Shown piece after piece: positions 20,736 through 32,169 of a stretch of DNA of 64,000 bases. How positions within the stretch are numbered: the stretch's first letter is position 1; each line of letters opens with the position of its first letter. The position numbers and the translations under genes were made by a program. The notes beneath the pieces are model-generated. The model made no database searches, was not told the DNA's origin, and worked only from the letters and a program-made list of their open reading frames with translations. The stretch is from Cherax quadricarinatus (Eukaryota > Arthropoda > Malacostraca > Decapoda > Parastacidae). Location of the stretch: positions 27,194,830-27,258,829 of the forward strand of contig NC_091303.1 in NCBI RefSeq assembly GCF_038502225.1, given 5' to 3'.

Positions 20736-20843
20736 CATAATAAAAAAAATATGGTGAGGTAAAAGTTTTACAAACTCTTACAAACATATGTGAATGAACT
20801 AAAAGCAGACACATATTAATATGCATTTATTTCGCCTGACAAA

Positions 20844-21521
20844 GTGATCGCCCACTACCTGTTCAGTTTGTGTTCTAGAAAAATGACAGGATGGATAATG
20901 AGAACCTTCAAAACTAGGGAGGCCAAGCCCATGATGACACTCTTCAGGTCACTTGTTTTATCTAGGCTGGAATATTGCTGCACTCTAACAGCACCTTTCA
21001 AGGCAGGTGAAATTGCCGACCTAGAAAATGTACAGAGAACTTTCACGGCGCGCATAACGGAGATAAAACACCTCAATTACTGGGAGCGCTTGAGGTTTCT
21101 AAACCTGTATTCCCTGGAATGCAGGAGGGAGAGATACATGATTATATACACCTGGAAAATCCTAGAGGGACTAGTACCGAACTTGCACACGAAAATCACT
21201 CACTACGAAAGCAAAAGACTTGGCAGACGATGCACCATTCCCCCAATGAAAAGCAGGGGTGTCACTAGCACGTTAAGAGACCATACAATAAGTGTCAGGG
21301 GCCCGAGACTGTTCAACTGCCTCCCAGCACACATAAGGGGGATTACCAACAGACCCCTGGCAGTCTTCAAGCTGGCACTGGACAAGCACCTAAAGTCAGT
21401 TCCTGATCAGCCGGGCTGTGGCTCGTACGTTGGTTTGCGTGCAGCCAGCAGCAACACCCTGGTTGATCAGGTGCTGATCCACCAGGAGGCCTGGTCACAG
21501 ACCGGGCCGCGGGGGCGTTGA
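20844..21521 (+). pseudogene. LINE ORF2 C-terminal domain
   Basis: 225 codons open (first codon GTG by context, so this is a 5'-truncated fragment). WIMRTFKTREAKPMMTLFRS and LVLSRLEYCC...ADLENVQRTFTARI are the post-RT region of a CR1/jockey-type ORF2. The RT itself is missing. The 3' tail repeats CTCTCCAGGTAAA (21533-21558), the probable LINE terminus. Confidence 0.75.
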
Positions 21522-21559
21522 CCCCCGAAACTCTCTCCAGGTAAACTCTCCAGGTAAAC

Positions 21560-21760
21560 ATTGTCTGAACTCCATATCTCGTTCTCTCTCTCTCTTTTAC
21601 TCTTTCGTTAACTAGTTGGCTCTCACTGACAATGGCGTCTAAGCTTAGCTATGATAAAAAGAGGAGTCATAAGCCTCTTGCTTTAAGTGGAAATTTAGAG
21701 GATGATAGTGTGCCATTCTGATTTTATTCAGTAAACACCCTGCCACTTACCTCTCACACA
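21560..21760 (+). other. Short unassigned stretch
   Basis: CT repeats, then a short open run MASKLSYDKKRSHKPLALSG (from 21631) resembling the start of a Jerky/Tigger-type DNA-binding protein. Too short to call. Confidence 0.25.
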
Positions 21761-21827
21761 TTAACCCTTTCAGGGTCCATCCTGTAGATCTACGGCTTCA
21801 CGTTGAGTGTCCAAACCGTAGATCTAC

Positions 21828-23807
21828 TATCGTAAGGGTTCTTAAATGGAGATATCGTAGGTTGAAGGTAGACACACTTGTTGGATGGTAACTATATATT
21901 GTCAATCTGAGATGGTGAGGGATGGAGCCCAGCTGCCTTGCCTGTCTGCTGAATGGTCTGCCGCCGAGTGAGAGCGGGGCAGAGGTATGAGCCTGCACAT
22001 GTGCATCCCGTGACGTCACACAAAGCCACAGGCCTACAAGGGATCTCGTATCTAAAGCACATGGATGATACTACTATGCTATGCTATATAATACAGGGAA
22101 TACAGGGATCAGCAACTATGCTGACAGCTCGGTCATGTTACGTATGTCGTCCCGACATACACTACTATACTATAGGCTGAACAGGCAGGCGGATCTGGGC
22201 TGATTCTATACAATAACAAATTCATATATAACTTAGAACTAATGGATGGTACAACATGATTTTGACGTAATGGGTGTTAACCTAATGAGTTTTAACGTAA
22301 TGCATTACAACTATAAGAACAAATCATTGTACAATATGGATGGAATTGATCGATCGATCTGTATTCATGCACTCTACGGATTCTGAGGAAGAATAAATAT
22401 ATATATACAAGGTGAAATTAACAGCAAAAGTATCTGGTGCGCACTCAGACTATTACTGTCAAATTCTCAGAATACGGAGGGAACGTGAACACGAAAATTT
22501 CTGACAACTGATCAACTAATGACAAAACACACAGTTGATAATTTCATTCATCTCGGACATCTAATTATACAGACTATGTACATTTAAACCCAATTCTGCG
22601 AGGGTTAGGTTTACATATGCAGAATGGTTATCATCTCTGGGAGGATCGAATTCCTCTGCAATGGCTAACACATGCCTTGACTGAGAGAGATCTGAAGGAG
22701 TATCTACAAAAGATACTTGTGGGTTTCTCATTACTTGTCGAGTACGCAAGGAGTAACGACATTCAGGTTGGTTATCTGACTGAGTATCTGAGGTAGAGGG
22801 TACAGAGTCAAGAGGATTTTCAGCATCTGTCACATTAGTCTGGGTAGCTATATCATCAACATCGCATACTAATTTCATATGATCTAAATGCGATTCTTTG
22901 TATTTGCCAGTACTAATTTCTCTAACCTTATACTTATTACCAGAGATATGTTCTACAACTCGATAAGGTCCGACAAACTTTTGATCGAGCTTAGGCATTT
23001 CGGATGTTTTGTTGAAATTTGTCAGCATTACTCTTGAACCTACTTTGACTTTTGACGGCTTAGCACGGCTATTAGTTACTCTAGTAAATTCTGCTGTTGA
23101 TTTATGAAGTGTTTCACGGATTCTTCTAAAAACACTCTGAGCCATGCTGGTACGAGTTGCTACGAAATCATCAGGGTTGTAATTAGGTTTCGGAGTGGAA
23201 TATAACAACTCATAGGGTAAACGCTTGTCTACACCATACAATGCATAATGTGGAGTATCACCTATGGAAACATTGTAAGCAGAATTTATGGCACACTGGA
23301 CATCTGGTATAACTTCATCCCAAGTTTCACTGTTGGGATTGATAGTGGCTCTCAAGACATCAAGTACTTTCTTATTGGTTCGTTCCGCTAACCCATTGCT
23401 GGCAGGATGATGAGGAACAATGGTGGATTTAGAGATCTTGTATAAAGTACACAAATTTTCAAGAATCTCATTACAGAATTCACCTCCATTATCTGTTACT
23501 AAGGACTTTGGAGTGGTATGCCTGCAGATAATGCGTTCTTTAAACGCTCTAGACACACTTGTTGGATGGTAACTATATATTGTCAGTCTGAGATGGTGAG
23601 GGATGGAGCCCAGCTGCCTTGCCTGTCTGCTGAATGGTCTGCCGCCGAGTGAGAGCGGGGCAGAGGTATGAGCCTGCACATGTGCATCCCGTGACGTCAC
23701 ACAAAGCCACAGGCCTACAAGGGATCTCGTATCTAAAGCACATGGATGATACTACTATGCTATGCTATATAATACAGGGAATACAAGGATCAGCAACTAT
23801 GCTGACA
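21828..23807 (-). mobile_element. Ty3/gypsy element 3, internally deleted
   Basis: Inserted in the leader of piggyBac copy C with the duplication CTAC (21824-21827, 23808-23811). A 258-bp stretch is directly repeated (21869-22126, 23550-23807) with about two differences. These are the LTR parts and begin TGTCAGCATAG on the minus strand. Between the upstream LTR and integrase, the gag-protease-RT-RNase H region is deleted. Confidence 0.75.
22561..23549 (-). pseudogene. Ty3/gypsy integrase, C-terminal half
   Basis: The frame enters from the LTR and carries SLVTDNGGEFCNE (second catalytic Asp) and HHPASNGLAERTNKKVL (catalytic Glu, D,D-35-E type). The C-terminal domain follows (GSRVMLTNFNK, KFVGPYRVVEHI, SHLDHMKLV) and a 120-residue tail to the stop at 22561. 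The first catalytic Asp and zinc finger are lost. Here integrase is the last pol domain, in contrast to gypsy elements 1 and 2. Confidence 0.85.
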
Positions 23808-23964
23808 CTACGCCAAAATTCTAGCGCCATCAAATTTAGCGCGAAAGCGCTCATAGGCCTACATGTGAGAGAACGGGTCTGCGTGGTGGGTGTGCACCAT
23901 AAACAAAAAATCTAGGTGCCCGCATAGCATTGTGGGAACGCCGGCTCAGTTACCCTTGTTCACC

Positions 23965-25170
23965 ATGCCTCGTCGCAAGTCAGCTCTCACTCCCCGGAAA
24001 ATTGGGACTCTCCTCTTCCTATCTGATAGTTCTGACACTGATGGAAGTGGAAATGAAGACGAATTCTACGGCTTTGATCAGTTAGTGACCGAAAGGAATG
24101 ACCAGGATATCGATAATAGTGCAGAAAACCCTGACGATCCTCAACCTTCTACCTCTGGTGTGGGCACTCATGACTCACGGTCGGTTGTACCTCAACACAA
24201 GAGAAAACTAATATTTTCGCGTGGCCAGGCCTCTGACTTCAGTAATGATGATGATAGTGACGTGGATTGTGATTTTATTGCGCTCGACGATCATTCGAAT
24301 AGTGATAGTGAGGAATCATATTCACCAGTGAAGCGTTGGTATGTTCGCCGCCGCATGCGCTCGGGTAGTGTACCCTATGCTGTGCCCAGGGGATGGAGTA
24401 CATCCCGTGGCCCTACACCAGTTTTAGGTAGTGATAGTGAGGATGATGTGGCTACACTTGGCATGGATAGACCACAGGCATCAGTGGATGGTGGTAGTGG
24501 TGATGGTAGTGGCACCGCCATGCGTGACTCACCAGCCCAGGCTGGGACCCACGCTGCTGACTCGTCAGTTCAAGGACAAAGCGGAGCGTCAGCCACCAGC
24601 CCACCACAACCACCCGCACAACCAGCCTATGATGTCCAGTATCCACCAGCAAACCGTATGTGGGATTGGCAGCAAAATCCCAATTTTGTTCCCAAGCCTC
24701 ACCACTTTGATGACTCTCAAAGTGGAATTCTATCTACTTGTCCCCTTGGAACCACGGCCAATGAACTGGAATTCTTTGAATTATTCTTTGACCATCCATT
24801 GATGGAAACTATTGTCAGGGAAAGTAATAAGTATTTTGAGTACACCATGGCAAATACGATCATATCACCACAGTCAAGACTACACAGGTGGAAAGAGACG
24901 ACTGTTGCAGAAATGTATTTGCTTTTTGCAACAATAATGCTTATGCCTCATGTCTATAAGCATAATATAAAAGCATACTGGTCCACAGATCGGCTAATTT
25001 CTACCCGGGTCTTCAGTGAAATCATCCCAGTGAACAGGTTTATCTTACTCTTACGTATGTTGCACTTCTCTGACAAAACCAGGCCTGACAGGTTATATAA
25101 GATTAGAAATGTTTTCATGTATCTCAAACAAAAGTTCAGCATATACTTTTATCCATTCAAGAATGTTGTA
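23965..25170 (+). pseudogene. piggyBac transposase, N-terminal half
   Basis: ATG 23965 (CACC context) gives MPRRKSALTPRKIGTLLFLS, an acidic Ser-rich region, WDWQQNPNFVPK and the conserved block up to FSIYFYPFKNVV. The sequence breaks immediately before the first catalytic Asp (VIDES in other copies) and runs into Penelope sequence. About 400 codons are intact with no stop. Confidence 0.88.
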
Positions 25171-25500
25171 ATTGTAATAAAGTTGGTAGAATTACCGACA
25201 GTATGTAAAGTAAAAGGACACAAGTGCAACTAATGTGACATTTTATTGTGGCAACGTTTCGCTCTCCAGGAGCTTTATCAAGCCATTACAAACAATACAT
25301 GGACACAGAGGGTATATAAAGGCTCAGAGTGAGGTGCAATACTAGTGAGGTACCATTTCGATGTTCACTAGTGGTAGTAGTAGTAGTAATAGTAGTGACA
25401 AAAGTTGTAGTAGTAATACAATATGGTAGAGCAACTAATTCGTACATGAGTAAAAGGATATAAAAGCTATTACTTGGGTAACATAAAAATAGGTTGGACA
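25171..25500 (+). mobile_element. Penelope-like terminal fragment
   Basis: Starts TAATAAAGTTGGTAGAATTA and has GTGGCAACGTTTCGCTCTCC (25248-25267) with the characteristic hairpin, then GTA/GTAGTAGT-rich sequence. There is no coding capacity. It truncates piggyBac copy C. Confidence 0.6.
25250..25284 (-). ncRNA. Hammerhead-like fold in Penelope fragment
   Basis: The minus strand reads GGC, TTGATAAA, an AGCTC/GAGAGC stem, GAAACG and TTGCC. The topology equals that at 1733-1776 and 19349-19385, with a diverged CUGANGA box. Confidence 0.3.
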
Positions 25501-25743
25501 AATATAGACTGGAAAGAGGCAGCTTGTTTCAGTGTTCACTCTCTGTAATGTGCTTTGTGTAGTATAACAGGAGAGACTATGTGATGGCAGGGTTTACTGT
25601 TTTCAGGAGGATTCTTGCTAAGACTTCAGAGATGGTGAAGCTGCCGTTGTTTTGTTTAATTGTATTCAAAACAGCGATCAGTGCTGATTCGAGGCACTAT
25701 AGCATTATAACACTAATGGTGGACAGTGGGTATTATCTGCACC

Positions 25744-26371
25744 TTATTCTGATTCTGTTAATCCAGCCTCACTTAGGAATGTTTTAAGGTCATGTTCTGT
25801 AGAGATGAAGTATCTCTTCCCAGTGGGCTGTTTCCTTACTGCGATTTTTCCATCCCTCACAAAGCACTGGTGGATTTTTTGTCCATAGCGTAATTTTCTT
25901 AGCCGATAAAGAAGGTTTTGTCTTGTTTTGGTAAGGCACTCATTGACGTAAACATCAGTTTTCATAGAAACGGATGTTTTTAGTAGGTTGTTTCTTTGTA
26001 GGCTAGTTTGGAATTTTAACAGCACTGTTTTTTTTACCTGTTTGGTAGCCCATCAGTTTGCAATCTTTTAGGTCATCACCACGTATGTTAAGGTGAAGGT
26101 GGTCCTTGATAAGCTGTAGGGTGGTCTCCATGCATGTTTCTTGGGTGACTGTGGCTGGGAGATGTTTGCTGTTAATTACAACAGCATCAGATAGCTGTTG
26201 TTGGTCATTATGGTCTTGGAAGTTGGTTATGACATTGGCAAGTTGTTGGTCCACTCTTGATCTTTCTTCTACAATGTTGGTAGTAAGTAGGGTGACTTGG
26301 TCTTTTAGAGTGTTGATGGTATCTAGGGACTGGGTGTGGGTGTTGCTTTGTTGTTTCAGTGTCTGTGACAA
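25744..26371 (-). pseudogene. LINE ORF1 fragment (CR1/jockey-type)
   Basis: Two overlapping frames (26003-26371 and 25744-26025) form one protein broken by a frameshift. A coiled-coil-like part (SLDTINTLKDQVTLL) precedes a conserved block: QRNNLLKTSVSMKTDVYVNE, then TKTRQNLLYRLRKLR, IHQCFVRDGKIAVRK and RYFISTEHDLKTFL. That block is typical of the ORF1 proteins that accompany some CR1/Daphne-type LINEs. The region 25500-25743 appears to be its downstream inter-ORF sequence. Confidence 0.65.
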
Positions 26372-26459
26372 CTCCCACTTTTATTAGATTCTATACATAT
26401 TAATCCCATACCTCTTCCCAACATACTATCACTCACTTCCTTAACAACCCTATCTTTAA
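26372..26459 (-). mobile_element. RTE-like LINE fragment, part downstream of the MITE
   Basis: On the minus strand this continues the RT segment of 28598-28880 across the MITE insertion (KEVSDSMLGRGMGL, matching the RT at 36860-36910). It ends at about 26377. Confidence 0.65.
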
Positions 26460-28593
26460 CCCTTTGAGGGTCGCTAGGCCCTCTCAGAGACTTGTTCTCA
26501 GGGTTGCCAAAATTTAAAAAAAAAATTATTTTTTCTTATGAAAAGATAGAAAATCTTTTCCCGATCATAATGACACCAAAAGTATAAAATTTGATGGAAA
26601 ACTTACGGAATTATGCTCTCGCGAAGTTAGCGGTCTTGACAATGTTTACGCATTGGCGATTTTGCCCACTTTGAGCCCTATTTTTGGCCAATTCCAGTGT
26701 ACTAGTCGACAAAAATCACAACTATTTCGCTAGAACTCTGTTTTTTCTATCGAATGAGTACAAGAAACCACCCATTTACTGATTTTAACTATCCAATACA
26801 GTGGTCAGAATTTAGCAATTTTGCCAATTTCACACAAATTTCAAAAGATGCCAATTTCCAAATAGGGTCCAGAATAAACAAGAAAGACATTCCTGGCACT
26901 AAAATAACATTTCCTCTGTTCATTAGTCACATCCCCACACTCCTCTTACATTTCTTTTGCTTTCCACTTTGAATTTTTATTCTCACAAAAAATAGATTTA
27001 CTGTTATGCAGACTACTGTATTAGTGTAGACATAGTATAAATAATACCAGCGCACTTGTGAAAGAATATTAGATTCATGAGTTGACGTGTATTGGACGCG
27101 TGGCATGGTTTGTTTATTTTGAACTTTGGCAAAAATCAAACATTTCTGCATCTTTGAGCTCAGTTTCAAGGTACTTTTCATTGTGAAACCAATCAAAATC
27201 ATCTCAATTTCTGTAATATGTCTTCCATTCTATAAAATAAGACCAGGAAAACTAGAATACACCCATAAATACCATACGAAAATACAGTGCAAAGTCGCTG
27301 TTTTAACCCCTTCAGGGTTCAAGGCCCAAATCTGAAGTGGTGCCCCCAGTGTCCAAGAATTTAAAAAAAAAAAAATTTGGTATTTTTTCTTATGAAATGG
27401 TAGAGAATCTTTTTGTGAAGGTAATAAAACAAAAAGTACGAAATTTGATGGAAAATTGATGAAATTATGCTCTCGCAAATTTTGATGTGTCAGCGATATA
27501 TACGAATCGGCGATTTTGCCAACTTTGACTCCCATTTTAGGCCAATTACATTATTCCAGTCAACCAAATTCTTAGCTATTTCACTAGTATTACTTCGATT
27601 GAGCACAAGAAATCGCCAAGTCAACTGTTTCAACTACAAATTAAAGTGATCGGAAATTGTTAATTTGGCCAATTTAACACAAAGTTCAAAATATTCCAAT
27701 TTCAAAATAGGGTCCAGAATAAACAATGTAGATATTCCTGGAACTAAACTAACATTTCCTCTGTTCATTAGTTACGTTTTGAGGCTTTACAAATAAATTC
27801 CATTCTGATTTTTTATTCACATAATGAATTTTTATTCACACCAAAAAATAGAAGATTTACTGTTATGCAATACTGTAATAATTGTATAAATATCATCACC
27901 ATATTTGTGAATGCATATTAGACTCACTAGCTGGCGCGTATTAGATGTGTGAGGCCGTTTGTTTACTCTTGAATATTGGCAAAAATTTAACATTTCTGCT
28001 ACTTTGAGCTCAGTTTCAAGCCATTTCCAGTGCTAAAACCAATCAAAATCATTTCTATTTCTGTAATATGTCTTCCATTCTATCAAATGAGACCAAGAAA
28101 TCGCAAATACAACTATAAAAAACATACGAAAAAACACTGCAGTCGCTGTTTTAATCAAAAAATCATGATTTCAGTTTTTTTCTTTCATTATACACAGTGT
28201 GCTGCAGGATCTGTTTTATGTGGTGCACACATACCACATAGATGTATTCTCTCATATCTAGGCCCAAATGTACCACTCACAGTTTATCAGAGCGAGCTAA
28301 GCTCATGACGTAGATCTACGGTTTGGACCCTGAACGTAAAGCCGTAGATCTACGGGACGGACCCTGAAAGGGTTAAATGAAAAACACGGTCAAAGTTTTT
28401 TTTTTCTCATTATGCGCTGTGTGCTGCAGGATATTTTTTATACTGCGCACACTGACCACATAGACCCATTCTTTCATATGTAGGCCTACCAGCTTTCTCT
28501 TGCTAGATTTGAGGGCGCTAAAATTTATGTGTACTAGTACGTCAAAAACCCTGGCGCGTAAGCTGTACTAGTACGGCCGAAACCCCAAAAGGG
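26460..28593 (-). mobile_element. piggyBac-type MITE 1 (host of MITE 2)
   Basis: Flanked by TTAA (26456-26459 and 28594-28597). Tips CCCTTTGAGGGTCG (left) and CCCTTTTGGGGTTTCGG (right, inverted). Net length 1064 bp once MITE 2 and one TTAA are removed. GTACTAGTAC occurs at 28531-28540 and 28564-28573. Non-coding. Inserted in an RTE LINE. Confidence 0.88.
27307..28372 (-). mobile_element. piggyBac-type MITE 2, nested in MITE 1
   Basis: 1066 bp, flanked by TTAA (27303-27306 and 28373-28376). Tips CCCCTTCAGGGTTC and CCCTTTCAGGGTCCGTCC. GTAGATCTAC occurs at 28310-28319 and 28344-28353. The target is a GCTGTTTTAA motif inside MITE 1 that sister copies retain empty (for example 40220-40231). Confidence 0.9.
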
Positions 28594-28597
28594 TTAA

Positions 28598-28880
28598 ATA
28601 TGTTAAACAACCATGGTGACATCACACATCCCTGTCTAAAGCCTACTTTTATTGGAAAATACTCTCCCTCTCTCTTACATACCCTAACCGGAATCTCACT
28701 ATCCTCATAAAGACTCAACTGCTTTCAGTAACTTACCACTTACTCCATACAGTTGCAACATCTTCCACATTGCTTCCCTATCCACCCTATCATATGCCTT
28801 TTTCTAGATCTATAAATGTAGCAAAAACTTTCTTACCTTTATCTAAATATTGTTTACTTTAGTCTCTCTACTCATCTGTA
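28598..28880 (-). mobile_element. RTE-like LINE fragment, RT
   Basis: The minus strand encodes decayed RT matching 36580-36870, including GCVMSPWLFNI next to the insertion site (PWLFN codons at 28605-28620). Frameshifted, no LINE ends. Confidence 0.7.
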
Positions 28881-28884
28881 TATA

Positions 28885-29252
28885 CAAGAGGGCCCCATTT
28901 TTTGGCAGTTAGGTTCCTGACACCTGCTGATAAGCAAAAATTGCCTTTGAGTGGAACACTGCAGTTTTTTCACTATTAAATACATATAAAATGCCTGATA
29001 ACATGTTTACACTATCATATATTAAGTGCTCAATACAGCTAGGCCTAAAAAAAGATACAAAATTAAAATGAATATACTACATACAGTGCATACAATATTT
29101 ACCTTGAGATACAGTACTGGATACCCTTCCAACTCAGCTGTTGTGTGTAAACAGTGTTAAAAGCACCTAACATAATCAACAATGGTTCATTTGAAAACTG
29201 CTGAAATAGCAGGACACCAAAAAAGTGCTATGCCAAAACATGAGGCCCTCCT
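28885..29252. mobile_element. Tigger-like MITE
   Basis: CAAGAGGGCCCC at the left and GAGGCCCTCC at the right form imperfect inverted ends next to TATA. About 368 bp, non-coding. Similar left end to the element at 3920. Confidence 0.5.
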
Positions 29253-30845
29253 ATATATGGTACAGGATCATTCTTGGTGTCTGCAGTTTGACACACTAAG
29301 AGTTACCAAAGGATACAAGTAAAAGTTTTGTCATGCTTTCTACAGATTTATTGCCATCTCTCTTCTATGGTGTATACATTCTAGAAATAGGCAAAAAATA
29401 GCACCACATTTTATTGATCTATTAAGGATGAGAGTGGATTAAAATATGACAGCACATTCAGGTGTTGAATACTGTACATCAACCAATAAAACTTATTTGG
29501 ATACATTGTAAGCAATTGTTCGACAGAGTACAAAAAAATTTTCAATGATGGTAATTTTTTCTCCAAAATAGTATCTTTTATTTTTTTACATTTTGCTCTA
29601 ATCTGCAGTCTCTGTATTTTTTTCCATTTTGCTCTAATCTGCAGTCTCAGAGGCAATGTGCTCGATATCAGAATGCCCACCTTCTTTCCCTGGCCATTAT
29701 TCTTATGCCTGAGGTACTTCGATAAAGAAAAGATAGGACTACTCCAAAGAAGAGATATAACCCTTTTGGACTTAATATGAATGAAAAGGTAAGAGAGGAA
29801 GATGTGTTGCAGGGGGTAAATAATGAAGCATATGAACATGGAGGTCATCAGATGATTTAGCTGCTGTTGGTTGACATCTGGAGAGCACTGCTGTAATTTA
29901 ACAGTGTGAAGGGAATGGAAAGATCTGAGATGTAAAATCTAGTGGGAAGGACTTTCACTTATGTTTGGACTGAAGAAAGAAGGGGAATAAATGTAGCCCC
30001 TTGAGAAACACAAATGAGGTACAGCAACACTTAATTACTTCGGCAATGTCTAAAGGGCTTGCATTTTTGCTAGCAACTGCAAAAACAGGTTTTTGCCAAC
30101 CTGCACACATATAGGTAGTTGGAAAAAAGCAGCCACAAATTTTTCTTGGTCTGCAGTTTCTTGAGGCAATTGGTAATGCTGTTGTCTCCTGAAACCACCA
30201 CCTACCCTACCTGGTGTTCCTGGTGCTCCAGTTTTAGCTGAGCTTAGCAAAATAGCCTGTTTAGATAAAGAATACCAATGGAGCAGCTCTAACTAATAAT
30301 AGCAGATGGCAAACTGGAATTAACAACAGGAGCTGTACTTTCAGTTGCCACCCCTTGAAATGCAAGTAACCTTCAGTAGTACTGTACCTCTGCCATCAGA
30401 AAGCCTATCATAAGGGTGTCCAATGTCCTATTGGTTGGTCATCTTGTATGCCTCAAGATGGTCCTTCAGGTGGAGACACACAACTATCACAACACTTAAG
30501 AAGGAAATGCCAAATTAAAGTTTCCCTACTGACAGACTTAGTGCCTATCTCAGGAGGACTGTGGAACCAGGATCAGACATTTTTTTTGTTCTTCCTTTGT
30601 CAAGGAGTGGAATTTTGTACATGGTAACATCCCTATTTATGAAGCCAAAACAGGAAGGAAGGACAGGGAGCATTCAGATTTGTTTCCAGGAAGCCAAGGG
30701 CAGATCTATTACTTTAGATCAAGAATCTTTCATTTTGTCAAGGAACCCCCTTTAGAGGCTAAATCTTCATAATCCTTGTACATTTTGAAATCCATCAAAT
30801 GCACAATGCATACAGCCCAATCCCCAATATATACCTGGGGAGGTA
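29253..30845. other. No gene recognised
   Basis: AT-rich sequence without convincing coding region. A 29-bp phrase containing CATTTTGCTCTAATCTGCAG is tandemly duplicated at 29590-29645. Minus-strand open runs at 29411-29848 and 30050-30250 have no motif I recognise and no splice context I could defend. Confidence 0.5.
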
Positions 30846-30849
30846 TTAA

Positions 30850-31187
30850 CCCTTTCAGGGTCCGTCCTGTAGATCTACGGCTTTACGTTCAGGGTCCAAA
30901 CCGTAGATCTATGCCAAAATTCTAGCTCCGTCAAATTTAGTGCGAGAAGACTGGTAGGCCTACATCTGAGAGAATGGGTCTGGGTGGTCAGTGTGCACAC
31001 CATAGAAAAAATCTGGACACCTGCATGGCATTGTGGGAATGCCGGCAAAGTAGCTTTGTTCATTGTGCCTGGCGGCAAGGAAGCTCTCACTCCCCACACG
31101 CTTTCCAGGCGAATTCTGACTCTCCTCTTCACAACTTACAGTTCTAAGACTGATGGAAGTGGAGCTGAAGACGAATTCTATGGTTTT
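30850..31187 (+). pseudogene. piggyBac 5' end with mutated start
   Basis: TTAA (30846-30849), tip CCCTTTCAGGGTCCGTCC, decamers GTAGATCTAC at 30869-30878 and GTAGATCTAT at 30903-30912. The transposase start codon is GTG (31066) instead of ATG, followed by PGGKEALTP and LLFTTYSSKTDGSGAEDEFY. It breaks at about 31187 into a short palindromic tandem repeat. Confidence 0.75.
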
Positions 31188-31392
31188 GAACCATATGGTA
31201 CCTTTGAGCCATATGGTACAATGGTAACATATAGCACAATGGTTCCATATCATACAATGGTATCATATGGTACAATGGTATCATGGTACAATGGTACCAT
31301 ATGGTACAATGTACCATATAGTACATTGTACCATATGGTGCATTATACCATATGGTACAGGGTACAGGGACCCTGTACCATATGGTATAATG
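31188..31392. repeat. CCATATGGTAC-type tandem/palindromic satellite
   Basis: Repeated CCATATGGTACAATGG words in changing order. Each CCATATGG is itself a palindrome. It replaces the piggyBac coding sequence after the DEFYGFE codons, as GGA repeats do at 42656 and 58900. Confidence 0.8.
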
Positions 31393-31411
31393 GAAATAAG
31401 TCTGTCTGACT

Positions 31412-31605
31412 TTTTTGGGTTATCCTAGGTTCTCCAAAAATATGCTGCTAAGTATATTTTATGTAACTTTATTTGTGTATAACTAAATAAACTTACTTAT
31501 GATGCCACATGCACTTGAGTAAGTTTATTCAGGTGTACAGAAATACAATTACATAGATTATCATACATAGCAGCATATGTATAAAATCCTAGGATAACCC
31601 TGTCT
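31412..31605. repeat. Tail-to-tail inverted LINE 3' ends
   Basis: GGGTTATCCTAGG (31419-31431) is repeated inverted at 31588-31600. AATAAACTTACTTA faces TGAGTAAGTTTATT in the middle. The same GGGTTATCCTAGGTAATTTA word occurs at 43128 and 59818. Confidence 0.6.
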
Positions 31606-31744
31606 CATAAACATGCTAGATAACAGGGATATCTTGCTACTCCTACTTACACTTTGGTCACACTTCACAGACACGCACATGCATATATATATACATACAT
31701 CTAGGTTTTTCTCCTTTTTCTAAATAGCTCTTGTGCTTCTTTAT

Positions 31745-32169
31745 TTCTTCTATTGTCCATGGGGAAGTGGAAAAGAATCTTTCCTCCGTAAGCCATGCGT
31801 GTCGTATGAGGCGACTAAAATGCCGGGAGCAATGGGCTAGTAACCCCTTCTCCTGTAGACATTTACTAAAAAAGAGAAGAAGAAAAACTTTATAAAACTG
31901 GGATGCTTGAATGTGCGTGGATGTAGTGCGGATGACAAGAAACAGATGATTGCTGATGTTATGAATGAAAAGAAGTTGGATGTCCTGGCCCTAAGCTAAA
32001 CAAAGCTGAAGGGGATAGGGGAGTTTCGGTGGGGGGAAATAAATGGGATTAAATCTGGAGTATCTGAGAGAGTTAGAGCAAAGGAAGGGGTAGCAGTAAT
32101 GTTGAAGGATCAGTTATGGAAGGAGAAAAGAGAATATGAATGTGTAAATTCAAGAATTATGTGGATTAA
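31745..32169 (+). pseudogene. RTE-like LINE, leader and endonuclease N-terminus
   Basis: The leader carries the AAGCCATGCGTGTCGTATGA and GGGCTAGTAACCCC words that also appear in the short element at 53295. Coding begins at about 31895 (KLGCLNVRGCSADDKKQ..., an apurinic-endonuclease N-terminus). An in-frame TAA (31997-31999) replaces the Glu codon expected in an LSETKLKG-like motif. It ends at the TTAA of the piggyBac insertion. Confidence 0.75.

Larger units (their letters stand above)
21765..25170 (+). mobile_element. piggyBac-type element (copy C), interrupted and truncated
   Basis: The left TTAA (21761-21764) is followed by CCCTTTCAGGGTCCATCC and paired GTAGATCTAC decamers (21784-21793, 21818-21827). 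The LTR element at 21828-23807 then interrupts the leader, which resumes at 23812. The 3' half is missing because a Penelope fragment begins at about 25171. Confidence 0.85.

Noticed and set aside
22380..22505. TGTCAG word at 22503 as the LTR start of gypsy element 3
   Set aside because: The direct repeat and the CTAC duplication place the LTR edge at 22126, with its twin at 23807.
29411..29848. 145-codon minus-strand open frame
   Set aside because: Contains a local duplication and no recognisable domain or splice context.
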